From Terriglobia bacterium (GTDB taxonomy: Bacteria > Acidobacteriota > Terriglobia > Terriglobales > Acidobacteriaceae), in assembly GCA_020073165.1 (NCBI GenBank), contig JAIQFP010000016.1, positions 1 to 64,000 on the forward strand: 64,000 nt of DNA. Direction: 5' to 3'. Position 1 is the first letter of the stretch. The number at the start of each line of letters is the position of its first letter. Both the position numbers and the translations under genes were made by a program. The notes below the pieces were generated by a model. That model saw only the letters and a list, made by a program, of their open reading frames with translations. It ran no database searches and was not told the origin of the DNA. Below are positions 8,074 through 18,672 of the stretch, in pieces.

Positions 8074-10442
8074 CTACGGGATGTACGAAAAATCCTCGGG
8101 CAGCGATGGTGAAATCGGCACCTCGAAAAATCTGGCAGGCTCCGGATGCAATATGGTCTTGCCCCACGAGGCAAGGAAGATGGCGAACTGCTCCATTCCC
8201 CCGCGTCCAATGGGTCCGGAGAGACCTGGCAGCATCCACTTCTGCACGTAGGTGTGCGGGTTCTTGTAGACCGTGTTATCTTCCGCGTATGCGAGGTCGT
8301 TGCGATAGAACGTCGCAACGTCGGCATAGCCTCCGGCGCGAAGCAACTGTGTGGTCCTCGGATTCGGAGCCGACTCGTCCCCTTTCCCAAAATTGACGAG
8401 GACAGACTTGGGAGACATCCCAGTGAGCGGTTCTTTGCGAATAAGGGGCGCATAGGAGACGCCGTCTCCCGACGCGGCGATCCACGCGATCTCGTCGAAG
8501 TATCTCTGAATCTCCATCGCGCCGGCCACCTGGTTGGTTACGACGGGTAGGTTGCGAAGCGGAATGTTCTCATCAAAGAAAGGACCAACAACCGGAATTC
8601 CACCCCAGTTGGTGAGGCCAGGAGAGTTGAGAAGAGATGGAACGCGGGCCGCCAGGGCCTCCCCCACTTGCCCGCGCGCCGCCGGCCTCATCCTTAGCAG
8701 GTCAAACCGCGAGTTCATCCCGGCTGGAGATGCCAACACGCCCACTTTCACATTCGGCTCGACCGCCATGAATACATGGCCCAGTGCGCCAGCACCGAAG
8801 GAGAGGCCAAAGTATGAGATCTGCGAAGGATCGAGATCCACGACCCCGTCGCCATCCACGTCCACACCGACCTCAATCACGCGGACGAGCTGTATCAAGT
8901 CGATGACCTGTTGACGGATCGTGTCGCGTGCCCCGAGAGTCTTGTAAGCGGGGCTGACCGTAGTGACGCCTTCGTTGTCTTTGATGACGCCGTCTCCGTC
9001 GAGGTCCTTGCCTCGCCCGCCCGACGGGAACTGGATCATCTGCCGGTCCTTGAGCTTCACCTTGACGAAGCTGAGCGGACCGAACGCTTGTCCGACGACG
9101 TTGATACAGGCCGTCGCGACCCCGTGGTGGGCGAACGCGGCGGCGTATAGCCAAGGCATCTCCTCCTTGTAGTCGCCACCCCCTAAGCCAAAAACTACGA
9201 CGGGCCATCCTTTCGGAGGCTGAGTGCCGGCAGGCAAGAACACATTCACATAGAGAGTGTCGACTTGTTGTACTGGCGGAACCGAATCGCGAGTGCGTAC
9301 GGGCGGCATGACGGGCTCGTCAGTGATGTAGCGCGGTGATCGGAAGCTGCCATACGCGATACGCCCGACCGCCCCGGGTTTGTACTGATTGAGCAGTGCA
9401 AGAGCAGTGGTTTCGCCCGGATATTGCGGCTTGAAAGTCTGAAAGGTCGGAGGGTTCGCCTTAATCTGTTGCTGCCAGTCGATGGTTTGGATGCTGCTGA
9501 CCGAAAAAACGGTACGCCTGCCGCCAGGGCCGAGCAGGAATTTTGCCGGTTCGGGAGTCGCCGTCTTGATCTTATCCCGAATGTGCTCCAGCACCGCCGT
9601 CGCACTCTGGGTTGTGAACACGCTCAGACCCGCAACCTGCTCCTCGGAAATCGCCAGCTTACTCAGAGCGGTGAGCGCATTGAGCAACTTCTCCCGATAC
9701 TTCTTGAAAACCTGGTTGTCCGTCCGCCCCAAGTTCAGATTGTGGCGGAATCGCGTCATCTCCTCTGCGAGTCCTACCGGAGTACCCGAGCTGTCGCATA
9801 TGTCAGTCGTTGTAACGAAAGCATAGCGAGTGTGCTGTCTGAGTTGCTCGTCGGACTCGACCGCAAGAACCCGCGTTGTCGGATCCCAGACCAGCTGGTT
9901 AACGCCGATCACGCGCGGGGTGCCGCTTTCCCCTTGGCTCGCCGTCGCGTCGACGTCTGCGTCCTCAAGCTCAACGAAAAACGCGCTCTTGCTGTTCACG
10001 CTGCTCGGATCGATGTCGCCATCGAACGGGATCGTGACACGTGGCTGCAGGTTGAAGCCATCTAGCACGTTGATGAGTGCGAGGTCCCGGCAGTCTGACA
10101 CACGCACGCCGCAGTCAGGCAGAGGAATGTTGACGTGTAGACCGGTCTTCTGCGTGTCATCTGCTACGGTGAATATGTCGGTTGGGAAGACCCCGCCCTC
10201 CGGAGTGTCAAGGCCAAATCTGACGTGGACCGTGCGCTTGTTCTTGAGCAGCGACGAGTTCTGGGCAAACGAATTGCCGCGTCCCGCTCGATCTCATTCG
10301 ACAACGGCTTGCCGGTGCTCATTCCGGTGTTGATTGTGACTTGGGCATCGGCGGTTATTTGCCTTACCGGAACACCACAAAACAAGTACAGCAAGAAACA
10401 CGCCAAGGAACACACTAAGGTGAACCGAAGACATGCGAACAT
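8074..10442 (-). pseudogene. Large extracellular lipase-like hydrolase, split by a frameshift
   Basis: Two frames together encode one protein of about 790 residues. The N-terminal part (from 10442) has a lipoprotein-type signal (CFLLYLFCGVPV) and reads to about 10275. The sequence then continues in another frame (NSSLLKNKRTVHVRFGLDT, PLPDCGVRVSDCRDLALINV) and stays open to 8074. The large part has an Ig-like N-terminal region, as in Pla-1/VolA-type bacterial lipases, then a hydrolase domain with nucleophile elbow GLSFGAG, and two calcium-type loops (DLDGDGVIKDNEG and DVDGDGVVDLDPS). One missing base between 10265 and 10300 explains the break. It may be a real mutation or an assembly error; the rest of both frames is undamaged. 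Confidence 0.65.
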
Positions 10443-10818
10443 ACGTTAATTCCCCTGCAAAAATTATTGCATGCGCCCAGAAACTTCGTGGGCCAGGCTA
10501 TTTGAATGGCTTCCAACGTGCCGTCGTCAGACATCTTGGGATCGTCGTTGAAGTTACCCAGTTCGGTCAACATCTCCAACTCGTGCTGCGATCCATCACT
10601 CGGCGACGCCGACAGCATCAATCAGGCAATATCGTCGATTTCGGAGCGACAGACCTCACCGACTGAATCGGAGTCGCCGAGACACGGCTCCATGCCTTCT
10701 ATGTGAGGTTCAACTGAGCAAACCTCGATAATGCGGCCGCGAGTGGACATTCCGCTGGATAGATGACAGCCATGAAACGTCCACTCACCAGAAGCCACTT
10801 TTCCGACTTGCTGCCCGG
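10443..10818. other. Intergenic stretch, possible small remnant
   Basis: About 375 bases between the lipase-like gene and the peroxidase-like gene. The reverse strand has a frame near 10415-10621 that continues upstream as protein-like sequence (EVCSVEPHIEGMEPCLGDSD), interrupted by a stop. This may be a decayed or very small cysteine-containing gene. I do not call it as a gene. Confidence 0.3.
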
Positions 10819-12381
10819 CTACTCCGTGTCTGTAGGATCGTTAAACAGCACGGTCAGCTTGATGCTGCCGTGGCCGAATTGTGGGAAGTAGTTTTTCGTC
10901 GGATCTCCCGGATCCAGGTTTGACGCAGTGTCATCCGGCGGGAACAGCACCAGCGAGTTGAGAAATGCCAGCAGGTTGTTCAGGTCGTTTGACTTCAGGG
11001 CCGCAAACGCATCCCGTGCCGCTTGCGCCTCTCCACCATGGCGCAGGATCACATCGTTCAGCGTGATGCTGCGGCCATCGTGGCCGTACGGCCCGGTGGT
11101 GCCGACTCCCCAGAGTGGCCGGGTTAGAAACATCGTCTGCATGGTTCCGTCCCAGTTGCGCTCGTAGAAGTTCGCGCCCAGGTCATGGCGTTTGAAGTCG
11201 GTGAAAATATCCCTCACCACAAAGGAATTTCCCAAGGGCAGCTTCAAGACCGGATTTCCGCTGCCATCGTCCTTGGTGTAGTAAAGGGTACTCGCGGTGG
11301 CGAACAGGCTGTTGAAGACTCCATTGACCGGATCGTAAACGGTTTCGACATCCGCTACGCGGCGGTCATGGTTGATGGTCATGTCGGGGATGTGGCATGA
11401 CGAGCATCCCGTCTTGTTGAACACGGCGCGGCCCCGGTCGGTGCTGCTGTTCTGGATGTAGTGAGCAGGTTTGAAGTAGTTCAGGAGATAGAACTCCAGG
11501 TGATCCACGATGGCAGGATCGACCTCATTTCCGTTCTGATCGTCGGGCGCCGGAGGCGGGCTGATTTTGTCTTTGGAGCCATCGAGCACCATCCCTGACG
11601 GAGTCACCACCCGTCCCCCAGTACTGGCGGCAAGAAGATCCGGATCGGCCGAAGCCTCCATGCCCATCTCGTTATGCAACGCTCCCACCACGAACTCGCG
11701 AATGGAGATCGTCGAGCCTTCGGCAAAGAATGGCTTTACGCGCAGGTCGGTGTCCACCCCGGCAACTTTGGAAGTATCCAGCGAACCATCCGGGTTTGCC
11801 GTAATGCTTCCATAGTTGACGCCTTTGCTCACCAGCTTCATGGTGACCGGGTGTTTGGTCTGTTGCGCTTTGGCAATCGCCAGATCACGCGTGGCACGCA
11901 AATCGGTGGTGATCTCGTCCGCCAGCATCTCTTTCAGCCCCAGGCCGAAAAGATGACCAGCGTCGCGGCTGTCCGGCCGGGTCACGACGTTACCGCCTGC
12001 TCCCCCCGATCCCCGCGGGCGACCATGACACAGGGCGCAGCTGTCCGACAATCCAGCGCCAATGGCAATGTCGTTGTTGATGTCGCCCACGCCGTCCTTT
12101 TCGTTCGCGCCCTGGCCCTGCAGTCGAGTGAACTTGCGCTGAAAGAGCTGGCGTCCGCGGCGAATGGCGCGAAATGGGTCGCGGTTGATGATGAAAATCG
12201 ACGAGCCGGGGGTCATCACGTCGCCCCGACCTGCCCCGATTTCATCCAGCAGGGACTTGTTGATGCCTGCTTTGGCGGTGTTCGGCGCCTGGGTGTTGTC
12301 GATCATTTGAGCTTGCGAAGCTAGCCCGACGAACAGTACGCCGGCACCTGCAAAGCTGAGAACTCTTTCCAAAAGTCGCAT
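10819..12381 (-). CDS. Di-haem c-type cytochrome, peroxidase-like
   Basis: A 520-residue exported protein with a cleavable signal (VLSFAGAGVLFVGLASQAQ) and two haem-c motifs, CALCH in the N-terminal half and CSSCH in the C-terminal half. The pattern RAVFNKTGCSSCHIPDM and the later PLWGVGTTGPYGHDGRS fit the di-haem oxidoreductase (thiol oxidoreductase/CcpA-like) family. It would act in the periplasm, moving electrons from a cytochrome to an unknown acceptor. I start at ATG 12381 because GGAGG lies seven bases upstream. An in-frame ATG at 12444 directly follows the preceding stop codon, also has a GGAAGG site and would add 21 residues, so the choice is not certain. Confidence 0.75.
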   Translation of the reverse strand: MRLLERVLSFAGAGVLFVGLASQAQMIDNTQAPNTAKAGINKSLLDEIGAGRGDVMTPGSSIFIINRDPFRAIRRGRQLFQRKFTRLQGQGANEKDGVGDINNDIAIGAGLSDSCALCHGRPRGSGGAGGNVVTRPDSRDAGHLFGLGLKEMLADEITTDLRATRDLAIAKAQQTKHPVTMKLVSKGVNYGSITANPDGSLDTSKVAGVDTDLRVKPFFAEGSTISIREFVVGALHNEMGMEASADPDLLAASTGGRVVTPSGMVLDGSKDKISPPPAPDDQNGNEVDPAIVDHLEFYLLNYFKPAHYIQNSSTDRGRAVFNKTGCSSCHIPDMTINHDRRVADVETVYDPVNGVFNSLFATASTLYYTKDDGSGNPVLKLPLGNSFVVRDIFTDFKRHDLGANFYERNWDGTMQTMFLTRPLWGVGTTGPYGHDGRSITLNDVILRHGGEAQAARDAFAALKSNDLNNLLAFLNSLVLFPPDDTASNLDPGDPTKNYFPQFGHGSIKLTVLFNDPTDTE

Positions 12382-12444
12382 ACCATTTCCTCCGCAAAAT
12401 AACGCCACCAACCGACTGTATTTCCCAGTCACAACGCTATTCAT

Positions 12445-12570
12445 TTAAGACCTTCCTTTCTGACGAGTTTTCTTGCCGGGTGAGTTCGTGGCTTGCGACT
12501 GTGCCAATGACAATGCACAGATGGCGGTGACCAATGGGAGTGGATTTAGGATTTTCATCGCCTGCTTCAT
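12445..12570 (-). CDS. Small exported peptide upstream of the di-haem cytochrome
   Basis: A 41-residue frame (MKQAMKILNPLPLVTAICAL, then a short basic tail) reads as a signal peptide and little else. Its stop abuts an ATG of the cytochrome gene. The frame extends upstream to 12690 with unlikely composition. It could be a leader peptide that couples translation or marks a short 5' region. No family is recognised. Confidence 0.3.
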   Translation of the reverse strand: MKQAMKILNPLPLVTAICALSLAQSQATNSPGKKTRQKGRS

Positions 12571-12783
12571 TAATCTTTGTCTTCTCCCGTCAGGCTTTCT
12601 CAAAAAAGTCCGCCGCGCATCAGACTCTTTTTGCGAGTCCGTTAAATTCGCCAGCCTCCCGAGATTGCTGTAAGTGCGATTTCTTGACAATGGCGAACGT
12701 CTGGAGACTGTCTGATGTTTTTATGACTCCGTAACTCGCTGGAAACACTGAGACTTTTTGCCGATTTCGGGAGTGCCTGTAGA

Positions 12784-15636
12784 ATGAAGCGCACAGCTTC
12801 GGGAGTAAGGATGGCATCGGAGCGGGTCCCATTGGCGCATTTAGTCAAGTTCGGGGATGATCTCGAACTGGACCCGGGCGCCTATGAACTGCGTCGTGCG
12901 GGTCGTCCCCTAAAGCTGGAGCGTATCCCGATGGAGTTGCTGCTGCTCTTGGTCGAGCAGCGTGGGCAGCTCGTGACCCGTGAGCACATTATCGAAAGAA
13001 TCTGGGGAAAAGACGTCTTTCTGGATGTCGACAGCAGCATTAATTCAGCGATCCGCAAGATACGCCTCGTTCTCAAAGACGATCCCGAGGAACCACGTTT
13101 CTTACAAACCGTGACGGGGCGAGGGTATCGGTTCATAGCTCCAGTTGTAGAAGGCGTCCCGCCACCGGCGGCCATCGAAGTTGCGGCTCAGAGGCCGGCT
13201 GCTGCCGGGGAGAACTTGATTGGCAAAGAGATCTCGCACTACCGGATCCTGTCAAAGCTGGGCAGCGGCGGCATGGGAGTGGTGTACGAAGCAGAAGACA
13301 TTCGCCTAGGCCGCCGCGTCGCGTTGAAACTCCTGCCAGAGGGCTTGGCGCGTGACCAAGTAGCTCTCCAACGGTTTGAGCGCGAGGCTCGCGCCGCCTC
13401 TTCCTTGAACCACCCGAACATCTGCACGGTTTATGAAGTGGAAGAACATGATCACCAGCAGGTGATCGTCATGGAGTTGCTCGAAGGAAGGAGCTTGAAG
13501 GAGCGAATCCGCGAAGGACCAATCTCCACCGATGAACTTTTGGATTTTGGGATTCAGACCGCTGATGCCCTGGAAGCCGCCCATGCGAAGGGGATCATCC
13601 ACCGGGACATGAAGCCCGGAAACATTTTCGTCGTCGTCGGCGGGCGCGTGAAGATTTTGGATTTCGGATTGGCCAAGGTGTGCCCTCCTTCTGTTGTGGA
13701 AGACCAATCCGAAGAGGAATCGCTCACGCTGGAAGGCGTTATTCCAGGCACAACAGCCTACATGTCTCCGGAGCAGGTCCGAGGAGAGGAGATTGACGCG
13801 CGCAGCGACCTGTTTTCTCTGGGTGTGGTGCTTTACGAAATGGCCACCGGCAAGAGGCCTTTCGTTGGCAAGAATCGCGTGGTGCTGATGAACGAGATCC
13901 TGAACGCGCAGCCGTCTGCTCCCAGCGAAGTGAATCCGTCATTACCCTCGGGACTGGACAGAATCATTGCAATGGCATTGGAGAAGGACCGAGAACGACG
14001 CTATCAGCAGGCCACTGATATTTGCTCCGACCTGAAGCGACTGAAGGAGCAGAAAGAAAAAGGGCCAACCGCCGTTACCAGTGCTGTGCCTGTACTGTCG
14101 GATCATCGCCCTGTTTCAGGCGAGACGCCGCGCCACAAGAAGCTCTGGCTCGGCGGTCTTTTGGCGGTGGCACTATTGCTGCTCTTAGCCCTTGCAGCCG
14201 CGGAGTGGAGCCAGCGGCATTCTGTTAGAGCACCTTTTGCGCCGATTCGATCGATTGCGGTGCTGCCGCTAGAAAATCTTACCGGAGATCCAGGACAGCG
14301 ATATTTCAGCGACGGCATGACCGACGCTTTGATCACCGATCTGGCACAGATCGGGTCCCTGCGCGTAATCTCGCGCACCTCGACGATGCACTACCGAGAT
14401 TCGGGGAAAACGCTCCCCGAAATCGCAAGGGAATTGGGAGTGGATGCAGTTGTGGAGGGTTCAGTTGTGCGTTCCGGGGATCGGGTTCGGATTAATGCCC
14501 AACTGATCCAGGCACCCACGGACCACCACCTCTGGGCCAGGAGCTACGAGCGGGACATTAAGGATGTGCTGGCACTGCAGGGCGAACTGGCACGTACTAT
14601 CGCTTCGGAAGTCCAGATCCAGTTGACGCCGAAGGAACAGGCGCGACTGGAAACTTCACGGCCCGTCAATCCGGACGCCTACGAAGCCTACCTAAAGGGT
14701 CGCTTCTTTTGGAACAAGCGGAATAAAGAAGCCATCAACAAGAGCATCGAATATTTCAATGACGCAATCCGATTGGATTCTGGTTACGCGGCTGCTTACG
14801 CTGGCCTGGCAGACGCCTACAACAGTACCGGGTGCGGCAGGGCTGCCGGTCTCGCGATAGCTGAGGCTGCACCGAAGGCAAAGGCCGCCGCGTTGAAGGC
14901 CGTGGAATTAGATGACAGCAGTGCTGAAGCACACGCTGCTCTTGGGCATGTGCGGGAGTGCTTTGAGGCGGACCGGTCAGGGGCAGAAAACGAATACAAG
15001 CGCGCGATTGCTCTCAACCCGAACTATGCCACAGCCCACCACTGGTACGCACACTTACTGTTGGGTTGGCGTGATCAGGAGGGCCTCGATCAAATCCAAC
15101 AAGCGCTGAGACTCGACCCTGTATCCCCCAACATCAACGGCATGCTTGGAGACTACCTGATCGAAACGAGGCAGTTTGAGAAGGCGATAGAACAGTTCCG
15201 CAAGACGGTGGAACTCGATTCCGAGCAATACAATTCGCGCACGCGCCTGGGGTTTGCGTATGCAGTCGGGCACCGCTACGAAGAGGCCGAGAGGGAGTTT
15301 AAGAAGGCGGAAGAGATTTCGCCGGGTAGCGTGACCTCACTTGCTGCGCTTGCGTACATCTACGGGCTTGAGGGAAAGAAAACTCAGGCAGAAGGAATGC
15401 TCCCCGAAATAAAGGAGTTGTCGGCGAAGGCTGGCCACCCTTGGTTGGTTTGCTTGGTTTACGTCGGGCTGAACCAGAAGGACACGGCGATCCGGTGGCT
15501 AGAGAAGGCTTACGAACAGGACGATTTCTATTTCAACCTCAAAGACCCGCTGGTAGATTCCTTGCGCTCTGCCTCCGGATTCCAGGATCTTGAGCGGCGA
15601 GTGAATACGGCGCAGCAGAAACAGGTTCCGAAATAA
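12784..15636 (+). CDS. Winged-helix / Ser-Thr kinase / TolB-like / TPR sensor protein
   Basis: A 950-residue protein with an unusual domain order. Residues 25-120 form an OmpR/CadC-type winged helix (ending [13 protein letters not shown]). Residues 150-420 are a Hanks-type kinase with glycine loop [20 protein letters not shown] at 273 and DFGLAK at 293, so the catalytic residues are complete. A membrane helix follows at about 454-476, then a TolB/FlgO-like domain ([33 protein letters not shown]) to about 640, and tetratricopeptide repeats to the end. The winged helix and kinase would be cytoplasmic and the TPR part outside. This design is common in Acidobacteriota, where its targets are mostly unknown. 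Starts at 12784 and 12811 are both possible. Confidence 0.85.
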   Translation: MKRTASGVRMASERVPLAHLVKFGDDLELDPGAYELRRAGRPLKLERIPMELLLLLVEQRGQLVTREHIIERIWGKDVFLDVDSSINSAIRKIRLVLKDDPEEPRFLQTVTGRGYRFIAPVVEGVPPPAAIEVAAQRPAAAGENLIGKEISHYRILSKLGSGGMGVVYEAEDIRLGRRVALKLLPEGLARDQVALQRFEREARAASSLNHPNICTVYEVEEHDHQQVIVMELLEGRSLKERIREGPISTDELLDFGIQTADALEAAHAKGIIHRDMKPGNIFVVVGGRVKILDFGLAKVCPPSVVEDQSEEESLTLEGVIPGTTAYMSPEQVRGEEIDARSDLFSLGVVLYEMATGKRPFVGKNRVVLMNEILNAQPSAPSEVNPSLPSGLDRIIAMALEKDRERRYQQATDICSDLKRLKEQKEKGPTAVTSAVPVLSDHRPVSGETPRHKKLWLGGLLAVALLLLLALAAAEWSQRHSVRAPFAPIRSIAVLPLENLTGDPGQRYFSDGMTDALITDLAQIGSLRVISRTSTMHYRDSGKTLPEIARELGVDAVVEGSVVRSGDRVRINAQLIQAPTDHHLWARSYERDIKDVLALQGELARTIASEVQIQLTPKEQARLETSRPVNPDAYEAYLKGRFFWNKRNKEAINKSIEYFNDAIRLDSGYAAAYAGLADAYNSTGCGRAAGLAIAEAAPKAKAAALKAVELDDSSAEAHAALGHVRECFEADRSGAENEYKRAIALNPNYATAHHWYAHLLLGWRDQEGLDQIQQALRLDPVSPNINGMLGDYLIETRQFEKAIEQFRKTVELDSEQYNSRTRLGFAYAVGHRYEEAEREFKKAEEISPGSVTSLAALAYIYGLEGKKTQAEGMLPEIKELSAKAGHPWLVCLVYVGLNQKDTAIRWLEKAYEQDDFYFNLKDPLVDSLRSASGFQDLERRVNTAQQKQVPK

Positions 15637-16047
15637 GCTTTCACATCGATCGCACCACGATATAATTTCCCCTATTTCCAATCGCGCCCACTGACTCGCA
15701 GGCCTTCTTGGCAAGATCACGTCTTCGATGATTCGGACATCAGTGAACCTAAGAGGATTACCTTCGAGTCACGGGCTAACCGGCAGTAATCCGCCCTGGA
15801 CGAGGGAACGAAGACTTGCCGCCTGAGAATTTGCTGATCAAGTGGCGAAGTCACGCTGGCTGCGGATTCAATCTGTCAACCATGTGTTTGCTCTGACACT
15901 TACAGTTGTTTGGCATCGGACCTGACGACCACCTTCCAGAGTTCGGACCGTCGTGAATCTGGTCCGAAGTTGGCCTCGTGTCAGTACGCTTCTCGACCGC
16001 ACCGAAAAGTTGAGAAGAACCTGGGAACAGAATCGGGCCCCGATGGA
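15637..16047. other. Convergent intergenic stretch, no gene seen
   Basis: About 410 bases between two convergent regulator genes. I see a TATAAT-like string near 15660 without a partner -35 box. There is no hairpin followed by a T run and no protein-like frame. Confidence 0.4.
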
Positions 16048-17826
16048 TCAGAATCGGTGTTGAGGGGTGAGAACTCGCGGAGGGTGGGTGGCATCCACCA
16101 CATGTTGGAACCGGGGATCGGAGCGCAGCACAGCAAACTTCGGGTCTTCCCGCGCAAACAGAATCCAGCTGCAGCGCTCCTCGGTAGCCGTCTCGAGCCA
16201 CTTGAGGGCTTCCGAAGGGGCGTTGAGCGCCATGTAGATGACGGCGATCCAGTACGGACTGAAGTAGTGCCTTTGCCGCAGTCTTAGAAGCGCGTTCAGG
16301 ATTTCCGTTGCGCCCGCCTTGTCTCCCGATTTAGCGAGTCCGTAGGCCAGATGCGCCTTGGCCAAGGCACTATTACCGGAGTGCTCGATGGCAAGACGGA
16401 ATTCGGCCACAGCTTCTTCCACTCTTCCCAGCCGCTCCAGGATCATTCCAGTGGTGGTGTGACTAATCCACAGGGAAGGGTCCAGTTCCATGGAATGCTT
16501 GAGTGGTGCGAGAGCTCCTTCATAGTCGCCGGCATAGTACAAGACCCATCCCAACATGATGCTGGTGTATCCGGAAAAGCGATCCAGATCACAGGCACGC
16601 CGCATCATGGCGACAGCATCCTCGTGCCTTCCCAGGGCCGCCAGGAGTTGAGCGTAACCCCCAAGCGCCAACGGATAGCCAGGATCGATGGCCAGCGCGC
16701 GGACCAGATCGGCCTCAGCGGCATTCCAGTCGTGTTCGTAAAGCAGATGATAGTAAGCAAGCGCTGTCCTTGCCTCAGCCAGATCTTCGATTTCCAGCGC
16801 CTTTTCGGCAGAAGACTTGACCCTGGGGAATGCTTTGCGGGAGGGAAAGATTCCCAGCCGGGCCAATACGCAATGGGAATTGGCCAAAGCAGCCCACGCC
16901 AGCGCGAAATGAGGACACTCCCGCACAGCTTCGTCGAATAGCGGAATACATCGGTTTACAGCCGCTTCCGTGAGCTTGGAAAGAAAATAACAGCCGTGAA
17001 GATAGTTCGCGTGTGCTCCTGGTGGCACAGACTGGAGGTGCGAAGGCCGCAACAGGACCGGAGTCGCCTGAATGACCGCGCACCCGATGTCGCGGCTGAG
17101 CTCCTCCTGGACGGCAAACAGGTCCTCCGCCGGCCTGGTATAACTCTCGGCCCAAATGCAGGCCTGAGCTTGACAGTTCAGCAGCCTCACGCTCACTCGC
17201 ACCTGTCCCGCAGACGCGCAAACGGCGCCCACCAGCACATAGTCCACCGATGCCTGGCGGCAAAGCGAAAGTGTGCCTTTCCCCTTATGTGCACGCTCGG
17301 TCGTGAATTCGGGAGTAACCACGACGAACGGAGGATTCATGCGACGGAGCTGCGTGATCAACGCGTCCGTCATGCTGGGGGCAAAGGAATCAGGCTCGCA
17401 TCCCATCATCGCCTTCAACGGGAAAATGGCGACTCGCGGACGCTCTGTGCTGGGTGGAGGGGTTTCCGCCACGGGGGAAACATGTACCGCGCCAGTAAAA
17501 CGGTATCCGTGGCTTCCCACGGTTTCGATAAAGCGGGCATGGGATGCATCATCACCCAACGCCGCGCGTAGCCTTCGCACCGCGACGTTGAGGCACTGGT
17601 CGCCTTCGACAAACGTATCCGGCCACACCTTTCGAATTATCTCGGGCCGCGAGACCAGTTGTTTCGGCCGTTCCAACAGGAAGGCGAGTATCTGAAATGG
17701 CTTGTCTTGCAGCGGAACCTTCCTACCGTGCTGGAACAGCTCGCCGGTAGTGAGGTCAGCTACAAACTCTCCAAAACGGAGACGATTTGACTTTCTGACT
17801 TCTGTCATCGGCGTCCCCGCCCTCAA
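16048..17826 (-). CDS. Winged-helix transcriptional regulator with TPR repeats
   Basis: A 592-residue protein. Residues 10-105 form an OmpR/CadC-type winged helix (LRFGEFVADLTTGELFQHGR, ending FIETVGSHGYRFTG). A TolB/FlgO-like domain lies at roughly 125-260 (RVAIFPLKAMMG, DYVLVGAVCASAGQVRVSVR), and TPR repeats fill 280-580. Unlike the neighbouring 950-residue protein it has no kinase domain, and I see no clear membrane helix. It should bind DNA and sense something through the TPR part. It is divergent from the OsmC/hdr/mvh operon across about 300 bases and is a candidate regulator of it. ATG 17808 is an alternative start. Confidence 0.8.
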   Translation of the reverse strand: MRAGTPMTEVRKSNRLRFGEFVADLTTGELFQHGRKVPLQDKPFQILAFLLERPKQLVSRPEIIRKVWPDTFVEGDQCLNVAVRRLRAALGDDASHARFIETVGSHGYRFTGAVHVSPVAETPPPSTERPRVAIFPLKAMMGCEPDSFAPSMTDALITQLRRMNPPFVVVTPEFTTERAHKGKGTLSLCRQASVDYVLVGAVCASAGQVRVSVRLLNCQAQACIWAESYTRPAEDLFAVQEELSRDIGCAVIQATPVLLRPSHLQSVPPGAHANYLHGCYFLSKLTEAAVNRCIPLFDEAVRECPHFALAWAALANSHCVLARLGIFPSRKAFPRVKSSAEKALEIEDLAEARTALAYYHLLYEHDWNAAEADLVRALAIDPGYPLALGGYAQLLAALGRHEDAVAMMRRACDLDRFSGYTSIMLGWVLYYAGDYEGALAPLKHSMELDPSLWISHTTTGMILERLGRVEEAVAEFRLAIEHSGNSALAKAHLAYGLAKSGDKAGATEILNALLRLRQRHYFSPYWIAVIYMALNAPSEALKWLETATEERCSWILFAREDPKFAVLRSDPRFQHVVDATHPPRVLTPQHRF

Positions 17827-18134
17827 CTCAACTTTACACCGTCAGTGGATCGGGGAAGGCGCGAATCCGCGACGCTCATGTGTTTTCCGCTTTTGGGACC
17901 AACGGGCTGAAGAGGGGCGACATTGCCCGGTAATCCAAATGTAAGCATCAGATAACGCACTGGTTCGCGGGGGCTAAGCATACTTGTATCAGCAGTGCCC
18001 AACCTCCAGGCACTGCGCGTGAAGGCGAGGGGAGGAGAGCCAGGAGAAATCAGGAACCCGGAAAGTTGCGGCGGGCGGATGGACACGGTGCCTCGCGCAA
18101 CGACGCGTTCATTGGGAAGGGTAGGAGGTTCCAT
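17827..18134. promoter_or_regulatory. Divergent intergenic region in front of the hydrogenase operon
   Basis: About 308 bases between the winged-helix/TPR regulator (left) and the OsmC-like gene that opens the hdr/mvh run (right). Promoters for both must lie here. I could not point to convincing -35/-10 boxes or an operator. Confidence 0.4.
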
Positions 18135-18581
18135 ATGTTTCGTGAAGCGCATGCGATCTGGAAGGGTGGGCCTTATGCAGGGGAAGGCGCCGTGTCGACT
18201 CCCAGCGGCGTTTTAAGCAACGCCACTTACACATTTGGATCGTTAACCGGAGTCGGACCTTTCACCACACCCTGTGAACTGCTGGCTGCCGCGATTGCCT
18301 CCTGCATGTCAACCATGGTTGCACTGGAAATGGCGAAGTTGGGGATCAAACCTGCGGTGGTGGATACCCTGGCGGTACTCACTTTGGACAATCCTGCCGA
18401 CAGCTGGCGGATTACGAGCGCACATCTGAAGATTACTGCACGAACCACCGATCCGGAATCGAGTCGCTTCGAGCAGGCCGTGGAATCCGCTCGCCGGGAG
18501 TGCCCCATTTGGCGCGCCCTGAAATTGGACCTGACTTGCGAGGCAAAGTTGGTTTCTTTGACCGCGCCCGCTTTGGTGTGA
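18135..18581 (+). CDS. OsmC-family protein
   Basis: A 148-residue protein. AHAIWKGGPYAGEGAVSTPS and PFTTPCELLAAAIASCMSTM match the OsmC/Ohr fold, whose members reduce organic peroxides through two cysteines. Here a Cys occurs in the central helix (ASCMST) and another at RRECPIWRAL, the two expected places. It would be cytoplasmic. The start at ATG 18135 follows GGAGG at 18124-18128. It is the first gene on the strand leading into hdrC, 91 bases downstream, so a role in redox protection of the oxygen-sensitive enzymes that follow is plausible but inferred. Confidence 0.75.
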   Translation: MFREAHAIWKGGPYAGEGAVSTPSGVLSNATYTFGSLTGVGPFTTPCELLAAAIASCMSTMVALEMAKLGIKPAVVDTLAVLTLDNPADSWRITSAHLKITARTTDPESSRFEQAVESARRECPIWRALKLDLTCEAKLVSLTAPALV

Positions 18582-18672
18582 AGCGGCAACAAGGGACGAC
18601 GTTGTCCCGGCAGCAAGGAGTCGAGTTGCTGTGGGGGCGTTCGGAACACACACCATGTGGACCGAGGTGGGT

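Noticed and set aside
7023-8453. Long start of the alpha/beta hydrolase frame
   Set aside because: The upstream part (8055-8453) is antisense or out of frame to the neighbouring lipase gene and has low-complexity Ser/Arg composition. A GTG with a proper ribosome site lies at 8039.
12684-12712. TTGACA as a promoter for the kinase gene
   Set aside because: The -35-like box is good, but at 17 bases spacing the -10 position reads ACTGTC, too poor to call.
15660-15668. TATAATTT after the kinase gene
   Set aside because: No -35 partner, and the next genes are convergent.
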